The notes under the pieces: generated by a model
The model's input: only the letters and a program-made list of their open reading frames with translations
Told to the model about the DNA's origin: nothing
Databases searched by the model: none
DNA from: Schauerella fraxinea
Lineage (GTDB): Bacteria; Pseudomonadota; Gammaproteobacteria; Burkholderiales; Burkholderiaceae_B
Assembly: GCA_030849965.1 (NCBI GenBank)
Contig: JAVDKL010000003.1
Location: forward strand, 310,001 to 374,000
Direction of reading: 5' to 3'
Length of the DNA stretch: 64,000 bases
Part shown: piece after piece, positions 17,707 through 26,816 of the stretch
Position numbering within the stretch: position 1 is the first letter of the stretch
Layout: each line of letters begins with the position of its first letter
Program-made: the position numbers and the translations under genes

Positions 17707-18893
17707 AGATCATGTTGCTGGTGAGCTCAATGCATGCGGGTGGCGCCGAACGGGTTGCCGCCACGCTCGTGAACGCGTGGTCGGCCCGCGGCGATCGCGT
17801 CACGCTCGTGCCCACGTTCTCGTCGAAGGGCACCTGCTTTTATCCCGTTTCCGACGCGGTCGATCTGGTGTGGCTGGCCGATCGCGCCAACACCCGCGCG
17901 AAAGGACCGATGGCGGCATTCAAGCGGCTGCGCACGTTGCGCGGCCTCATTCAGGAGCAATCGCCTGACGTCGTGGTGTCGTTTCTCACCAACGTGAATG
18001 TGGCGGCGATCCTGGCCACGCGAGGCTTGAAGGTGCCGCTCATCGTGTGCGAGCGCACGAACCCGGTGCTGCAGAAAGTGTCGCCGATCTGGAAGCGCCT
18101 GCGCCGCGCGTTGTATCCGCGTGCCGACATGGTGACGGTACAAGCCGAAGATACCGTTGAGCCGTTTGCCAAGCAGGTGCCGGGCATCAAACGCCTGGCG
18201 GTGATTCCCAATCCGTTGCCGGCAGATCTCGTCGATGCGCCACCTACCGGCGTCGATCCGATCGCGCCGCGTGCGGTGCGTAAACGCTTGATGGCCATGG
18301 GCCGGTTGGTGGGCGAAAAGCAATTCGATCTGCTGATCGAGGCCTTTGCCGGGCTCACGGGCGACATTCCCGATTGGGATCTGTGGATCTGGGGCGAAGG
18401 CCCCAAGCGCGCCGCATTGGAAGCGCAGGTCACGCAAGCCGGCTTGGGCCATCGCGTTCGATTGCCGGGGCGTACCGAGTCGCCCTGGGACGAGCTCGCC
18501 TTGGCGCAAGCTTTCGTATTGAGTTCTTCCGTGGAAGGCTTTCCAAATGTGCTGCTCGAAGCCATGGCGCTGGGCTTGCCGTGCGCGGCCTTCGACTGCC
18601 CGAGCGGCCCGCGCGAAATGACGCGCGATGGCCGCGATGGTTTATTGGTGCCGGCAAACGATGTCGCGGCGCTGCGGGATACCCTGCGGCGTTTGATGAG
18701 CGATGACGATTTGCGCGGCGATCTGGGCGAACGCGCGGCGCGTGCCGTGCGACGCCGTTATTCTTTGCCGGCGGTGCTGGCCCAATGGGACACGTTGTTT
18801 GCCCAAGTGGGTGCACGTCCGGCTCAAGCGTCGGCCGACGCGAACGAACTTACCACTCAGCCAGACGCGGCCGCGCGGCAAGGAACGCCATGA
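17703..18893 (+). CDS. GT4-family glycosyltransferase (second of four)
   Basis: A 396-residue GT4 transferase. Motifs: MLLVSSMHAGGAERVAATL at the N-terminus, LMAMGRLVGEKQFDLLIEA near 198 and the EX7E motif EGFPNVLLEAMALGLPCAAFD near 280. The start overlaps the asnB stop as ATGA. The C-terminal 25 residues are polar and Ala-rich, beyond the fold. It is probably coupled to its neighbours in a single transcript. Confidence 0.88.
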   Translation: MKIMLLVSSMHAGGAERVAATLVNAWSARGDRVTLVPTFSSKGTCFYPVSDAVDLVWLADRANTRAKGPMAAFKRLRTLRGLIQEQSPDVVVSFLTNVNVAAILATRGLKVPLIVCERTNPVLQKVSPIWKRLRRALYPRADMVTVQAEDTVEPFAKQVPGIKRLAVIPNPLPADLVDAPPTGVDPIAPRAVRKRLMAMGRLVGEKQFDLLIEAFAGLTGDIPDWDLWIWGEGPKRAALEAQVTQAGLGHRVRLPGRTESPWDELALAQAFVLSSSVEGFPNVLLEAMALGLPCAAFDCPSGPREMTRDGRDGLLVPANDVAALRDTLRRLMSDDDLRGDLGERAARAVRRRYSLPAVLAQWDTLFAQVGARPAQASADANELTTQPDAAARQGTP

Positions 18894-20053
18894 CGACGAG
18901 CAATCCAACCCTCCATATTCTGCACGTCATCACGGGTCTGGGGCAGGGCGGCGCCGAGTCGGTGCTGTATCGCCTTGCGACGGCTTCCAGCCAGTCGGTA
19001 ACCCACACCGTGGTCTCGCTCACCGATGGCGGGATCTATGCTGAGCGCTTGCGCGTGGCCGGGGTGGATGTGCGCACGCTGGGCATGTCTCGCGGCCGTT
19101 TCAGCATCGGCGGGTTTCTGACGTTGCGCCGTTTGATCAAGGAACGGCAGCCGGATGTCGTGCAAACGTGGATGTACCACTCCGATCTATTGGGCGGACT
19201 GGCGGCGCGCAGCGCGGGCGTGAAAGCCATTTCGTGGGGCATCCGCAACTCCGGCGCTTTCCTTGAGAAGAGCAGCCGATCTGCGCGCCTCGTGCTGCGC
19301 ATGTGCGCGCGCCTGTCGCGCCGGGTGCCGGCTGCCATCGTGTGCTGTGCGCATGATGCGGCCGAGCGTCACAAGGCGGTGGGTTACGACGGCGACCGCA
19401 TGGTGGTGATCAATAACGGCTACGACCTGGCCCGCTTCTCGCCCGACCCGCTGGGGCGCGAGCGCCTGCGCAAGGAATGGGACGTGCCGGCCGATGTGCC
19501 GTTGATCGGATGCGTCGCGCGCTGGGATCCGCTGAAGGATCATGAAAATCTGCTGCGCGCGCTCGCCGCGCTGGAAGCGGAAGACAAGGCCGGCAATATG
19601 CGCTGCGCGCTGATCGGCCGTGGCATGACGGCCGACAATCAGGCGCTGTCGGCCATCATCGAGCAATTCGGCCTGCGCTCGCGCGTGATCCTGGTGGGGC
19701 CGCGTGACGATATTCCTGCCGTGATGAACGCACTGGATGTGCATGTGCTGTCGAGCCGGGCGGAAGGTTTCCCGAACGTGGTGGCCGAGGCCATGGCGTG
19801 CGGTACGCCGTGCGTGGTCACGCAGGTAGGCGACGCCGCGCGCATCGTGGGTGATGCAGGCTGGGTCGCGCCGGCTGAGCGCCCAGGCGCGCTGGCGGGG
19901 GCCATCGGATCGGCTTTGGCGGCTGTGGCCGAATACGGCCGCACCACGGTCGGTGAGCATGGCCGCGAGCGGGTTCAAAGCGAGTTTGCTTTGGATCGCA
20001 TGGTTAAAGGCTATTTGCAAGTGTGGCGCAGGATCGCGGGACGCGCTGCATGA
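18890..20053 (+). CDS. GT4-family glycosyltransferase (third of four)
   Basis: A 387-residue GT4 transferase opening HILHVITGLGQGGAESVLYRL, with CVARWDPLKDHENLLRAL near 205 and the EX7E motif in AEGFPNVVAEAMACGTPCVVT near 290. AAGGAA precedes the ATG, which overlaps the previous stop as ATGA. The GGAESVL form of the N-terminal loop sets it apart from the two preceding GGAERVAA enzymes, suggesting a different acceptor or donor. Confidence 0.88.
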   Translation: MTTSNPTLHILHVITGLGQGGAESVLYRLATASSQSVTHTVVSLTDGGIYAERLRVAGVDVRTLGMSRGRFSIGGFLTLRRLIKERQPDVVQTWMYHSDLLGGLAARSAGVKAISWGIRNSGAFLEKSSRSARLVLRMCARLSRRVPAAIVCCAHDAAERHKAVGYDGDRMVVINNGYDLARFSPDPLGRERLRKEWDVPADVPLIGCVARWDPLKDHENLLRALAALEAEDKAGNMRCALIGRGMTADNQALSAIIEQFGLRSRVILVGPRDDIPAVMNALDVHVLSSRAEGFPNVVAEAMACGTPCVVTQVGDAARIVGDAGWVAPAERPGALAGAIGSALAAVAEYGRTTVGEHGRERVQSEFALDRMVKGYLQVWRRIAGRAA

Positions 20054-21207
20054 CGCCTGCGCCGACCCGTCCTCGCACGTTGATGTTTGTGGTGAATAAC
20101 CCGGCGTTTTTCTTGTCGCACAGATTGCCGTTGGCCCTGGCCGCTCAGGCGGCGGGCTATACCGTGCATGTGGCCACGATGGGGGGCGAGAGTGTGGCGC
20201 GGATCGAGGCGCTGGGCATGACGCACCACGACGTGCCCATGACGCGCAGCGGCAAGCAGCCCCTTCAAGAACTGGGCACCATCGTCGCCTTGCGGCGTCT
20301 GTTCAAAAAGGTGCAGCCCGATGTGGTGCACCTGGTGACGATCAAGCCCGTGCTCTACGGCGGCATCGCGGCGCGGTTGGCCGGCGTGCCCGGCATGGTG
20401 GCCGCGATCTCTGGACTGGGTTTTATCTTCATGCAGGGCGGCACACGTGCCCGCATCGTGCGCGCCATCGTGGCCCGGTTGTATCGCGTGGCGCTGGGGC
20501 ATCCCAACAGCCGCGTGATTTTTCAGAATCAAAGCGATCGCGGCATGTTGGCGCAGTTGGGCGCCATTCGCAACGATCAGGTAGTGATGATTCGCGGCGC
20601 GGGCGTTGATCTTAGTGACTTCGCCGCCGCGCCGCCACCGCCCGCGCCACCCGTGGTTGTGACGATGGCCGCGCGGTTGCTGATCGACAAGGGCGTGCGC
20701 GAGTATGTGGAAGCCGCGCGCGTGTTGCGCGAACGCGGCGTGCCGGTGCGGATGCAATTGGCCGGCAACCCCGATCCCGGCAATCCGGCGTCGATCACCG
20801 ACGATGAGGTCGCGGCGTGGCGCGCGCAAGGCGATGTGGAATGCCTGGGCGAGCGCGACGATATCCCCGCGTTGTATGCCGAGTCGCATATCGTGGCGTT
20901 GCCGTCTTACCGCGAAGGCTTGCCCAAGGCGCTGCTCGAAGCGGCCGCGGCTGGGCGGGCGGTCGTGACCACGGATGTGCCCGGATGCCGGGATGCCATT
21001 GAACCGGACGTGACCGGCGTGCTGGTGCCGGTGAAGGACGCCGCGTCATTGGCCGATTCGATCGGCCAGTTGGCGCAAGATGAGACCCTGCGCACCAGCA
21101 TGGGCCTGGCGGGGCGGGCGCTGGCAGAGCAGGCGTTCGATGTGCGCGAGGTGGCGGGCAAGCACGTGCATGTGTACGACATGCTGTGCCAAGCGGCGGG
21201 GCGATAG
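20050..21207 (+). CDS. GT4-family glycosyltransferase (fourth of four)
   Basis: A 385-residue GT4 transferase with a different N-terminus, MFVVNNPAFFLSHRLPLA, and segments KVQPDVVHLVTIKPVLYGGIAARLAG and SGLGFIF that are typical of the PglA/CapM/WbpT-like branch, which often adds the second sugar of a lipid-linked repeat. A proline-rich linker (PPPPAPP) near 197 joins the two Rossmann domains, and the EX7E motif is EGLPKALLE near 300. It overlaps the previous gene as ATGA and is the last gene of the operon. Confidence 0.88.
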   Translation: MTPAPTRPRTLMFVVNNPAFFLSHRLPLALAAQAAGYTVHVATMGGESVARIEALGMTHHDVPMTRSGKQPLQELGTIVALRRLFKKVQPDVVHLVTIKPVLYGGIAARLAGVPGMVAAISGLGFIFMQGGTRARIVRAIVARLYRVALGHPNSRVIFQNQSDRGMLAQLGAIRNDQVVMIRGAGVDLSDFAAAPPPPAPPVVVTMAARLLIDKGVREYVEAARVLRERGVPVRMQLAGNPDPGNPASITDDEVAAWRAQGDVECLGERDDIPALYAESHIVALPSYREGLPKALLEAAAAGRAVVTTDVPGCRDAIEPDVTGVLVPVKDAASLADSIGQLAQDETLRTSMGLAGRALAEQAFDVREVAGKHVHVYDMLCQAAGR

Positions 21208-21237
21208 GAGCCGGATCCTTCGACAGGTCGCAAAAAT

Positions 21238-21283
21238 AAAAACGCCCCACGTTTGGATGAGTGTCCAAGCCGTGGGGCGTTTT
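21238..21283. terminator. Bidirectional terminator between the glycan operon and pgi
   Basis: AAAACGCCCCACG and CGTGGGGCGTTTT form a long perfect outer stem with an inner TTGGA/TCCAA stem. A-tract on one side and T-tract on the other let it serve both converging transcripts. Confidence 0.93.
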
Positions 21284-21328
21284 GTTATCGAGCGGCGGGC
21301 GTGCAGCGCATGCAGCCAGCGGAGCCGA

Positions 21329-22888
21329 TCAGCTCGACAGCTTTTCGATCCAATGTTGCGTCGATGGATCCTGCGCGCTGATTTGCGCCTTGGGATCGTC
21401 GAGCTCATGAATGATGTTCTTGGCCAACTGTTTGCCGTACTCCACACCCCATTGATCGAACGGGTTGATGCCCCACACCACGCCTTGCGTAAACACCTTG
21501 TGTTCGTACATGGCCAGAAGTGCACCGAGGGTGTGCGCGGTAAGGCGCGGCAAGACGATCAGGGTGCTGGGACGTCCGCCGGCATGCGCGCGGTGCGGCG
21601 CCAGCTTGGCGGCGGCCGCGTCGTCGGCGGTGAGTTCGCGGGCCTCGGCGGCGTTTTGCGCCTCAGGCTTGCCGCGCAACAGCGCCGCGCGTTGCGCCAG
21701 ACAATTCGCCACGAGCAAGGTGTGATTGCGCGCGTACGGATGGTCCGGCGTCAAACAGAGCATGAAGTCCACAGGCGCGCCCACGGGATGCTGGTGCAGC
21801 CACTGGAAAAACGTGTGCTGGCCATCGGTCCCCGGCATGCCCCAGACGGCAGGGCTGGTGGGCACGTCCACGGCGCTGCCGCTGTGCGTGGCCGTTTTGC
21901 CGAGCGATTCCATTTCCAGCTGCTGGGCCCAAGGCACCACACTCGCCAACCGCGCGTCGTAGGGGGCCAGCGCAAGCGACGTATAGCCGAGCACGCTGCA
22001 GTTGGCGATACCCGCCAACGCCATTTGCACCGGCGCGTTGTGTTCGATGGGCGCCGTCAGGAAGTGTTCGTCCATCTCGGCCGCGCCGGCGAGAAGGCCG
22101 TCGAGCGCGTCTGGTCCCAGTGCCAGCGAAATCGCCAGACCGATCGACGACCACAATGAATATCGGCCGCCTACCCAATCCCAGAAACTGAAAATGCGCT
22201 CTGGTGCGACACCGTAGGCACGGGCGGCATCGGCGTTGGCCGTGACCGCAGCCACTTGCGCCATCGGGTCGGCAACGCCGCCGGCAGCGAGCCATTCCAG
22301 CGCAATCTTCGCGTTGGCCAGGGGCTCCGTGGTCGTGAACGTCTTGGAAGCGATCACGATCAAGGTCTGCTTGGGATCCAGCCCTTGCAAGGCCTCGGCG
22401 ATAGCATGGCCGTCGACGTTGGACGCAAAGCGCATGGTGCGCGTCATGTCGTGCGTCTTGAGCGCTTGAATGACCATGCGCGGCCCCCAATCGCTGCCGC
22501 CGATTCCCAGATGCAGAATGTGCTGGTAGGCACCGCGGCTATTCGCGTCTTCGACGAAGGCGCGCACGCGTGCCCGTTCGTTCGTTACCGCTTCAGACAC
22601 GGCTTCCGGCGGATTGGCCGCACGCAGGGCGGTATGCCATGCCGCGCGGTTTTCCGTCCAGTTCACAGGCGCACCATCGAACAGGGCCTGTCGCGTCGGC
22701 TCGAATCCCTGTTGTGCCAGCAGTGCCGCGCCGGCTGCCGTTAAGGCGGCCGAATGGCGCTGGGTAGTGAAATCCACCTGTATACCAGCCGCCTCGATGA
22801 TTGCCAGATCGGCACCATCGAGCGGGGTACTGTGGACGGCTTGCGCAAAGGCTTGCCAGGCAGGGCTGGCGGCAAGGGAATCGGTCAT
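21329..22888 (-). CDS. pgi: Glucose-6-phosphate isomerase
   Basis: A 519-residue enzyme interconverting glucose-6-phosphate and fructose-6-phosphate. It has LHLGIGGSDWGPRM, the SKTFTTTEPLANA phosphate-binding motif, the family signature around FSFWDWVGGRYSLWSSIG and the C-terminal GVVWGINPFDQWGVEYGKQLA with the catalytic lysine. It starts five bases after the mutase gene on the same strand, so the two make a sugar-phosphate operon facing the glycan genes. Confidence 0.97.
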   Translation of the reverse strand: MTDSLAASPAWQAFAQAVHSTPLDGADLAIIEAAGIQVDFTTQRHSAALTAAGAALLAQQGFEPTRQALFDGAPVNWTENRAAWHTALRAANPPEAVSEAVTNERARVRAFVEDANSRGAYQHILHLGIGGSDWGPRMVIQALKTHDMTRTMRFASNVDGHAIAEALQGLDPKQTLIVIASKTFTTTEPLANAKIALEWLAAGGVADPMAQVAAVTANADAARAYGVAPERIFSFWDWVGGRYSLWSSIGLAISLALGPDALDGLLAGAAEMDEHFLTAPIEHNAPVQMALAGIANCSVLGYTSLALAPYDARLASVVPWAQQLEMESLGKTATHSGSAVDVPTSPAVWGMPGTDGQHTFFQWLHQHPVGAPVDFMLCLTPDHPYARNHTLLVANCLAQRAALLRGKPEAQNAAEARELTADDAAAAKLAPHRAHAGGRPSTLIVLPRLTAHTLGALLAMYEHKVFTQGVVWGINPFDQWGVEYGKQLAKNIIHELDDPKAQISAQDPSTQHWIEKLSS

Positions 22889-22893
22889 TGCGA

Positions 22894-24291
22894 TCAGAAC
22901 GGCAACTTGGCTTGGGGAGCGAGACGCAGCAATTGCTCGCGGAACGATTCCTGGATGCGCTTGAGCGCCGCTTCGTTGTCGGCCTCGAAACGCAGCACGA
23001 CCACCGGGGTGGTATTGGACGGGCGTGCCAATCCAAAGCCGTCCGGATACTCGGCGCGAACGCCGTCGATCGTGATGATTTCCGTGGCGCCGTCAAACTT
23101 GCCGCTTTCCTGCAGCGCCTTGACCAGTGCGAACGGCTCGCCTTCGTTCATCTCGAGCTTGAGCTCTGGCGTGGACAAGGCTTGCGGCAGCGCTTCGAGC
23201 GCTTCCGAGGCATCGGCATCGCGCGACACGATTTCCAGCAGACGCGAACCCGTGTAGAGCCCGTCGTCAAAGCCGTACCAGCGTTCCTTGAAGAAGATGT
23301 GGCCGCTCATCTCGCCGGCCAGCGGGGCACCGGTTTCGGCCAATTTGGCCTTGACCAGCGAGTGGCCGGTTTGCCACATCAGCGGCTTGCCACCCGCTTC
23401 GCGCACGGCCAGACCCACATGGCGGCTGCACTTCACGTCGTAAATGATGGTTTCGCCCGGGCAACGCGACAGCACGTCGCGCGCAAACAGGATCAGTTGG
23501 CGGTCGGGCCAAATGATCTCGCCCGACTTGGTGACCACGCCCAGGCGATCGCCGTCGCCGTCGAAAGCCAGGCCGATTTCGCAATCGGTGGTCTTCAGGC
23601 AATGCATCAGGTCGTGCAGGTTTTCGGGTTCGGCGGGATCGGGATGGTGGTTGGGGAACGTGCCGTCCACTTCGCAGAACAGCTCGGTCACTTCGCAGCC
23701 CAACGCGCGGAACAGCTTGGGCGCGATGGCACCAGCCACACCGTTGCCGCAGTCGATCGCCACTTTCATCGGACGCGACAGCTTGACGTCGCGGGTGATG
23801 CGTTCGATGTACTCGTCGACGATGTTCAGTTCACGGCGCGTGCCGCGCTTGACGCCGGCCGGCGCTTGGCCGTACGTGGCATCCATGGATTCGCGCAGGG
23901 CCTGGACATCGGCGCCATACAACGCGGCTCCAGCCATGACCATCTTGAAGCCGTTGTACTTGGGCGGATTGTGGCTGCCGGTAATGGCAACGCCCGACCC
24001 CGTCTTGTAGACGTGGGTGGCGTAGTAGACCAGCGGCGTGGGCACTTCGCCGATATCCAGCGTATCGATGCCGCTTTCCAACAATCCTTCCTGCAATCCT
24101 TCGGACAGCTCTTTGCTGCTCAGGCGGCCATCGCGGCCGACCACGAGCGTCGTGAGGTTCTTTTCGCGGGCTTTGGCGGCCAGGGCACGGCCCAAGGCAC
24201 GCGCGAAGTCGGCGTTGATTTGTTCCGGGACGATGCCGCGGATGTCATAGGCTTTGAAAACCGACTTGGTATATGGCGAAGCTGCGCTCAC
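22894..24291 (-). CDS. Phosphomannomutase/phosphoglucomutase (AlgC type)
   Basis: A 465-residue alpha-D-phosphohexomutase. The phosphoserine is in TGSHNPPKYNG near 106, the metal-binding loop is DGDGDRLG near 247, the sugar-specificity loop is GEMSGHIFFKE near 325 and the phosphate-binding loop is RPSNTTPVVVLR near 425. It starts KAYDIRGIVPEQI, like AlgC. The start is GTG with AGGAG five bases upstream. It would link hexose-6-phosphates to glucose-1-phosphate or mannose-1-phosphate and so feed nucleotide sugars for the neighbouring glycan operon and LPS core. Confidence 0.93.
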   Translation of the reverse strand: MSAASPYTKSVFKAYDIRGIVPEQINADFARALGRALAAKAREKNLTTLVVGRDGRLSSKELSEGLQEGLLESGIDTLDIGEVPTPLVYYATHVYKTGSGVAITGSHNPPKYNGFKMVMAGAALYGADVQALRESMDATYGQAPAGVKRGTRRELNIVDEYIERITRDVKLSRPMKVAIDCGNGVAGAIAPKLFRALGCEVTELFCEVDGTFPNHHPDPAEPENLHDLMHCLKTTDCEIGLAFDGDGDRLGVVTKSGEIIWPDRQLILFARDVLSRCPGETIIYDVKCSRHVGLAVREAGGKPLMWQTGHSLVKAKLAETGAPLAGEMSGHIFFKERWYGFDDGLYTGSRLLEIVSRDADASEALEALPQALSTPELKLEMNEGEPFALVKALQESGKFDGATEIITIDGVRAEYPDGFGLARPSNTTPVVVLRFEADNEAALKRIQESFREQLLRLAPQAKLPF

Positions 24292-24583
24292 AAAAGCTCC
24301 TAAAGGGAATGCGTGTCGTCGAGATTATTGCTCAACGCTTTAAGTTTTGGCGTCCGTTTGCGATGATTTCGTCACCAATCGCAAGCGGTGTCGTGTAAAA
24401 GATGACATCGGTAAGCAAAATACATGCCGCCATATCTCGGATGAGTCCGATTACGTGCGTTTCATGCTTGCTGGCGTGCCGGTTTTGGCACCCGACGGGC
24501 AACTATGGAAGCCTACAATGCATGTGTCGTCGCGACCATACTGCCTAAGTCGTAGGGGCGCGACCTTTTTATGGGGATTGAGG

Positions 24584-26068
24584 GTGCCGCACGATTCTTC
24601 CTTGACCGATACCGCCACTGCCATTGCCCCCGTTACGGCGGCCGGTGGAGATACCGTTGCGCTCGATGCGCTGCGCGCCATTGTGGGCGCCGCGCATGTG
24701 CTGACCGGCGAGGATGCCGCGCCCTATCTCACCGATTGGCGCGGCCGCTATGTGGGGCAGGCGCTTGCCGTCGTCCGCCCGGCCGATACGTCGCAAGTAG
24801 CGGCAGTGATGAAATGGTGTCAGCAGCATACCGTTCCGGTCGTGCCGCAAGGTGGCAATACAGGCTTGTGCGGGGGCGCCACGCCAGATGCCGACGGACA
24901 GGCGATCGTGTTGTCGTTACGGCGCATGGATGTGGTGCGCGCCATCGATCCGCTGAACGATACGATCACGGTCGAGGCCGGTTGCGTGTTGCAGGCCGTG
25001 CGGAGCGCCGCGCGCGACGCCGGGCGGCTTTTTCCCTTGAGCCTCGCGGCCGAAGGCAGTTGCTGCATTGGCGGCAACCTGGCCACCAATGCGGGCGGCA
25101 CACAGGTACTGCGGTATGGCAATACCCGCGATCTGGCGCTCGGCCTCGAAGTCGTCACCGCGCAGGGCGAGATCTGGAACGGTTTAAGCGGCTTGCGCAA
25201 GGACAACACCGGCTACGATCTGCGCGATATTTTCATCGGTAGCGAAGGCACGCTGGGCGTGATCACGGCCGCCACGCTCAAGCTGTTTCCCCTGCCCGTG
25301 GCCAGTTGCACGGCGTTTCTGGCATTCGAGTCACTGACCGCGGCGCTGGCCGTGCTGGCGCGGGCGCGCGCCGGTTTTGGTGCGTCGCTCACGGGATTCG
25401 AGGTGATGAGCCGTCATTGCCTGCAAGGCGTGCTGCGGCAGTTTCCGGATCAGCGCCTGCCGCTATCGGGCGAGAGCACGCAGTCACCGTGGTTCGCGCT
25501 GCTGGAGTTGTCGGACAGCGAAAGCGAAGCCCATGCCCAGGCGCGGTTCGAAAGCATTCTGGGCGATGCGTTGGAGGCCGGTGAGGCGGTCGATGTGGCG
25601 GTGGCGGCAAACGGTGCGCAAAGCCGCGCCATGTGGCATCTGCGCGAGAGCATTCCGCTCGCCGAACTGGCCTATGGCAAAGCGATCAAACACGATATCT
25701 CGGTGCCCATCTCGCGCATCGGCGATTTTGTTGCCACCACCAATGCCGCCATTCAAGCCGCCCATCCGGGCGTGCAACACGTGATCTTCGGACACCTGGG
25801 CGACGGCAATCTGCACTACAACGTGTCGCGTGCGCCCGACCATACCGAAGCGCAACTGCTCGCCTTGCAAGATGCTGTGTATGCCATCGTGCACGCCAGT
25901 GTGGTCGCGCATGGCGGCTCGATCAGCGCCGAGCACGGTATCGGCCAGCTCAAGCGCGATCAGTTGCCGCACTATAAAGACCCCGTCGCGCTGCTCCTGA
26001 TGCGTCGCATTAAAGACGCACTGGACCCGTCCGGCATCATGAATCCGGGTAAAGTGCTTCAGGCATAA
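24584..26068 (+). CDS. GlcD-like FAD-linked 2-hydroxyacid oxidase/dehydrogenase
   Basis: A vanillyl-alcohol-oxidase-type flavoprotein of about 494 residues. The FAD-binding_4 domain has VPQGGNTGLCGGATP near 85 and SLAAEGSCCIGGNLATNAGGTQVLRYG near 150; the C-terminal domain has FGHLGDGNLHYN and SAEHGIGQLKRDQL. This fits D-lactate, glycolate or D-2-hydroxyglutarate dehydrogenases; the substrate is unclear. The start is uncertain: GTG after a GGGGATTGAG stretch is used, a TTG six codons on is possible, and the open frame runs 79 codons upstream without homology. It faces away from the mutase gene. Confidence 0.85.
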   Translation: MPHDSSLTDTATAIAPVTAAGGDTVALDALRAIVGAAHVLTGEDAAPYLTDWRGRYVGQALAVVRPADTSQVAAVMKWCQQHTVPVVPQGGNTGLCGGATPDADGQAIVLSLRRMDVVRAIDPLNDTITVEAGCVLQAVRSAARDAGRLFPLSLAAEGSCCIGGNLATNAGGTQVLRYGNTRDLALGLEVVTAQGEIWNGLSGLRKDNTGYDLRDIFIGSEGTLGVITAATLKLFPLPVASCTAFLAFESLTAALAVLARARAGFGASLTGFEVMSRHCLQGVLRQFPDQRLPLSGESTQSPWFALLELSDSESEAHAQARFESILGDALEAGEAVDVAVAANGAQSRAMWHLRESIPLAELAYGKAIKHDISVPISRIGDFVATTNAAIQAAHPGVQHVIFGHLGDGNLHYNVSRAPDHTEAQLLALQDAVYAIVHASVVAHGGSISAEHGIGQLKRDQLPHYKDPVALLLMRRIKDALDPSGIMNPGKVLQA

Positions 26069-26096
26069 CCCCGCCCGTATCCGAGGGAGACACGTC

Positions 26097-26816
26097 ATGA
26101 CGCAACCGGCGCCGACCGATCCGCACATGCCGCATTACCGCGTGCTGATTGTTGAAGACGATCTGACGATTGCCGGCAATCTGTACAGCTATCTTGAAAC
26201 GCGCGGCTTCGTGCCCGACGCGGTGTATGAAGGCAACGCTGCAGTGCGCATGCTCGAACAGGAACGGTTCGATGCCGTGGTGCTGGACGTCGGGCTTCCC
26301 GGTCGCGATGGCTATTCGGTGTTGGCGCATTTGCGCCGTGAGCAGTTTTCCACGGTGCCCGTGCTGATGCTCACCGCGCGCGACGAACTCGAAGACAAGC
26401 TCGCGGGTTTCGCGCATGGCGCCGACGACTACCTCACCAAACCTTTTGCATTGGCCGAAGTGGCCGCGCGCCTGCTGGCGTTGATTCAGCGGGCCAAGGG
26501 CGCCACCGTGACGGCAGTGCGCACCTGCGGCAATCTGCGCATGGACTCCCGCACCCGCGAGGTGATGGTGAACGGCGCGATCGTGCATCTCACGCGCAAG
26601 TCGTCGCAGATTCTGGATTTGCTGTTGCGGGACGTGGGGCGAGTATTGCCGCGCGACGAGCTCGAAACGGCGCTATGGGGCGGCGAGCCGCCGTCGTCCG
26701 ATGCGTTGCGCAGCCAGGTGCACCTGTTGCGCCGCGCGTTGGGTGAAGCCGGATTCGATGGGATCGAAACCGTGCACGGCACCGGCTGGCGCATTGTTGC
26801 GCCCGCCGCGGCGTAA
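26097..26816 (+). CDS. OmpR/PhoP-family response regulator
   Basis: A 239-residue two-component regulator. The receiver domain has EDD at about 20-21, the phospho-acceptor aspartate in VVLDVGLPG near 63, the LTAR threonine and KPFALAE lysine near 116. The C-terminal winged helix (about 140-235) has the VHGTGWRIV hairpin end. GGAG lies eight bases before the ATG. It overlaps its kinase by one base (TAATG), so the pair is co-translated. The nearest downstream gene, an LtaS-like transferase, is a candidate target. Confidence 0.94.
   Translation: MTQPAPTDPHMPHYRVLIVEDDLTIAGNLYSYLETRGFVPDAVYEGNAAVRMLEQERFDAVVLDVGLPGRDGYSVLAHLRREQFSTVPVLMLTARDELEDKLAGFAHGADDYLTKPFALAEVAARLLALIQRAKGATVTAVRTCGNLRMDSRTREVMVNGAIVHLTRKSSQILDLLLRDVGRVLPRDELETALWGGEPPSSDALRSQVHLLRRALGEAGFDGIETVHGTGWRIVAPAAA

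Noticed and set aside
22801-24303. A 500-codon plus-strand open frame
   Set aside because: Antisense to the phosphohexomutase gene.
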